A stretch of 15,913 nt of DNA, from assembly GCA_009785045.1 (NCBI GenBank), contig WQXC01000026.1:1-15913 (forward strand). The letters run 5' to 3'. The DNA comes from Treponema sp. (GTDB lineage Bacteria > Spirochaetota > Spirochaetia > Treponematales > Breznakiellaceae). The notes beneath the pieces were generated by a model. It worked only from the letters and a program-made list of their open reading frames with translations. It had not been told where the DNA came from and did no database searches. A program made the translations under genes and the position numbers. This document shows positions 14,599 to 15,913 of this stretch, one piece after another (position 1 is the stretch's first letter; each line of letters begins with the position of its first letter).

Positions 14599-15913
14599 TT
14601 ATTGAATATTAATATAAAATCTTTCTAAATAGGCGATTCTTCCACGTGTTTCATTAAAACGCCTGCTCTGAGGATACTCATTAATAAGACGGCGGTAATA
14701 ATCCAGCGAAAGCAGTATGTTTCTGTTTGGACTGTTAGCTTCGTAAAATTGCCCCAATAACCAGTATGCCTCGTCGCTTCCGCCGGGATAGTATTCCAAA
14801 TATTGATCGAGTAACGCTATTGCTGCAGAAACATTTCCCTCTTCAAATGTACTTTGCGCTCTTTGCAGTAACACATCCGGCGCCAATCTTTCTGCAGCGA
14901 TTCCTGCAGTTGAATCAGGAACCGGCATCTGCCCGGCAGCTAAACTGCCCTGCTCACGGTCAACAGAACCGGAAGCAGGCGCCGGGCTTGAACCCTGTGA
15001 ACCTGCAGGCTGCGGATTTGCGGTTTCCGGCGGAGGCACTGTTCTTTGAGGAGCTGCCGGCGCCGGATCAGTTCTCTGCGGCGGCGCTTCATCCTGAGAA
15101 GGCCGTTGTTCAGATGACACACCGGATGTAACAACAGGTTCAGATGGCATTCTTGAACCGCTGCGTATCTGCGCTTCTTCCAGCGCCGAAGGCCATCTTG
15201 GCCCTGCAACTACTCTGCCGCGATCAACTAACGGACTAAACCATCCTGTACCGGCTGTCGGCGCTTCTCCGACAATAACCTGAACATGATCATTAAGTAT
15301 AAAATCTCTTATAAAATCCTGCCGGTAAAATTTTAAAGAATATGTTCCTGCTTCTTCCAGCGAAAAAATAAAACTTTGTCCGTCCGGATCATTGCGCCGC
15401 GAATTGTAAACAATGCCGCGCCGGGAAGCAAGTTCTCCCAAATATACCCAGCCGTTTCCGCGGAAAGGCACTTCCAGAATTTGTCCAACAGTTGCGCGGA
15501 CAATCCGCGAATAAATAATTTCATTATCGTGCGGCATAACGCCCATTTGAATAATTGAGTCAACTCTTGCAGCAGGACCTTGCGGATAGTCACGCGCTGG
15601 TTCTTCTCTGGCAGTTTCCGCTGGAGGCACTGGCGCAGGCGGCGCTGGCTGCGGCGCTGGTGCAGGTTGCGGCGCTTGTACAACTTGCGGAGGCTGCGGA
15701 GCAGGTTCAATTCGCTGCGGCACAGGCGGCGGCAATGGCTGAGGCGCCGGAACAACAGGCTCTGGTTCTTCTGCAATATGCACTTCAGGCGTATCATCAA
15801 TTTCCTGCAATTCACCTTCGCCAAGAAGCTTTTCCAGTGCAGATAAACGCTGTTCCATATCTGACAACATCAATTCCGATTCGGTTAAACGTTCCTGCGC
15901 ATCAGCTAATTGC
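14599..15913 (-). CDS. Coiled-coil, Pro/Ala/Gln-rich, TPR-ended protein (N-terminus beyond window)
   Basis: The frame stays open from the stop at 14599 to the last base, so the start lies outside. The possible starts near 15868-15873 fall inside a continuing heptad-like helix (QLADAQERLTESELML, then DMEQRLSALEKLL) and are not convincing. Order of parts, numbering from 15873: coiled coil to about 22; a Pro/Gln/Ala-rich spacer (36-88); an unrecognised probably beta-rich domain (about 100-235, including GWVYLGELASRRG and SFIFSLEEAGTYSLKFY); a second Pro-rich spacer (255-310); and a TPR-type C-terminus (about 330-418, FEEGNVSAAIALLDQYLEYYP). The outline coil-linker-TPR recalls CpoB/YbgF of the Tol-Pal system, but the central domain does not. 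A cell-envelope location is inferred. Confidence 0.8.
   Translation of the reverse strand, partial: QLADAQERLTESELMLSDMEQRLSALEKLLGEGELQEIDDTPEVHIAEEPEPVVPAPQPLPPPVPQRIEPAPQPPQVVQAPQPAPAPQPAPPAPVPPAETAREEPARDYPQGPAARVDSIIQMGVMPHDNEIIYSRIVRATVGQILEVPFRGNGWVYLGELASRRGIVYNSRRNDPDGQSFIFSLEEAGTYSLKFYRQDFIRDFILNDHVQVIVGEAPTAGTGWFSPLVDRGRVVAGPRWPSALEEAQIRSGSRMPSEPVVTSGVSSEQRPSQDEAPPQRTDPAPAAPQRTVPPPETANPQPAGSQGSSPAPASGSVDREQGSLAAGQMPVPDSTAGIAAERLAPDVLLQRAQSTFEEGNVSAAIALLDQYLEYYPGGSDEAYWLLGQFYEANSPNRNILLSLDYYRRLINEYPQSRRFNETRGRIAYLERFYINIQ

Noticed and set aside
15610..15768. Possible tandem DNA repeat array in the large gene
   Set aside because: The repetition is loose Pro-Ala-Gln codon bias, not a fixed repeat unit; it is a protein linker, not a CRISPR or satellite.
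15333..15824. Arg/Leu-rich open frames within the large Pro-rich gene
   Set aside because: They are out-of-frame readings of GC-rich Pro/Ala/Gln codons and lack start signals.

Overview
The window looks like chromosomal DNA of a spirochaete, probably a Treponema relative. This is an inference from the gene families (tandem PocR-AraC regulators, a MalK/MsmX-type ATPase without partners, an AlaA-type aminotransferase, a CorC/TlyC-family membrane protein, a divergent HD-GYP protein, a lipoprotein-type amino-acid transporter), the moderate base composition and clear sigma70-type promoters. No rRNA, tRNA, phage, IS element or CRISPR array was seen.

Layout. 1-501 (minus) is the N-terminal part of a phosphohexomutase cut by the window edge. 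Divergent from it, 641-3285 (plus) holds two tandem paralogous PocR-AraC regulators that end at a bidirectional hairpin (3306-3340). 3361-4464 (minus) is a stand-alone sugar-ABC ATPase with a strong promoter at 4499-4528. The 340 bases upstream of it hold no gene but are heavily structured. They contain a 137-nt rod-like imperfect hairpin (4544-4680) that folds better as plus-strand RNA, and next to it a minus-strand terminator plus a second hairpin (4677-4766) belonging to the aminotransferase. 4809-6848 (minus) is a two-gene unit: a membrane/TPR-like protein with a probable TTG start, then alaA. Divergent from it, 6951-9375 (plus) encodes an HD-GYP protein with substituted catalytic motifs and a CNNM/CorC membrane protein one base apart.

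The rest runs mainly on the minus strand. 13285-14079, 12613-13272 and 11829-12605 form a polar amino-acid uptake operon (lipoprotein, permease, ATPase). It is followed by a GT4 glycosyltransferase and a DEAD-box RNA helicase (11780 to 9390). The operon promoter overlaps a perfect 19-bp palindrome, a good operator candidate. 14232-14477 (plus) is a small basic-tailed protein resembling the YodC/DUF2158 pattern. 14599-15913 (minus) is a large coiled-coil, Pro/Ala/Gln-rich, TPR-type protein that continues beyond the window.

Most of the content is ordinary housekeeping and transport. The most interesting items are the rod-like RNA candidate at 4544-4680, the degenerate HD-GYP protein, the tandem Cys-rich PocR regulators and the 19-bp palindrome.
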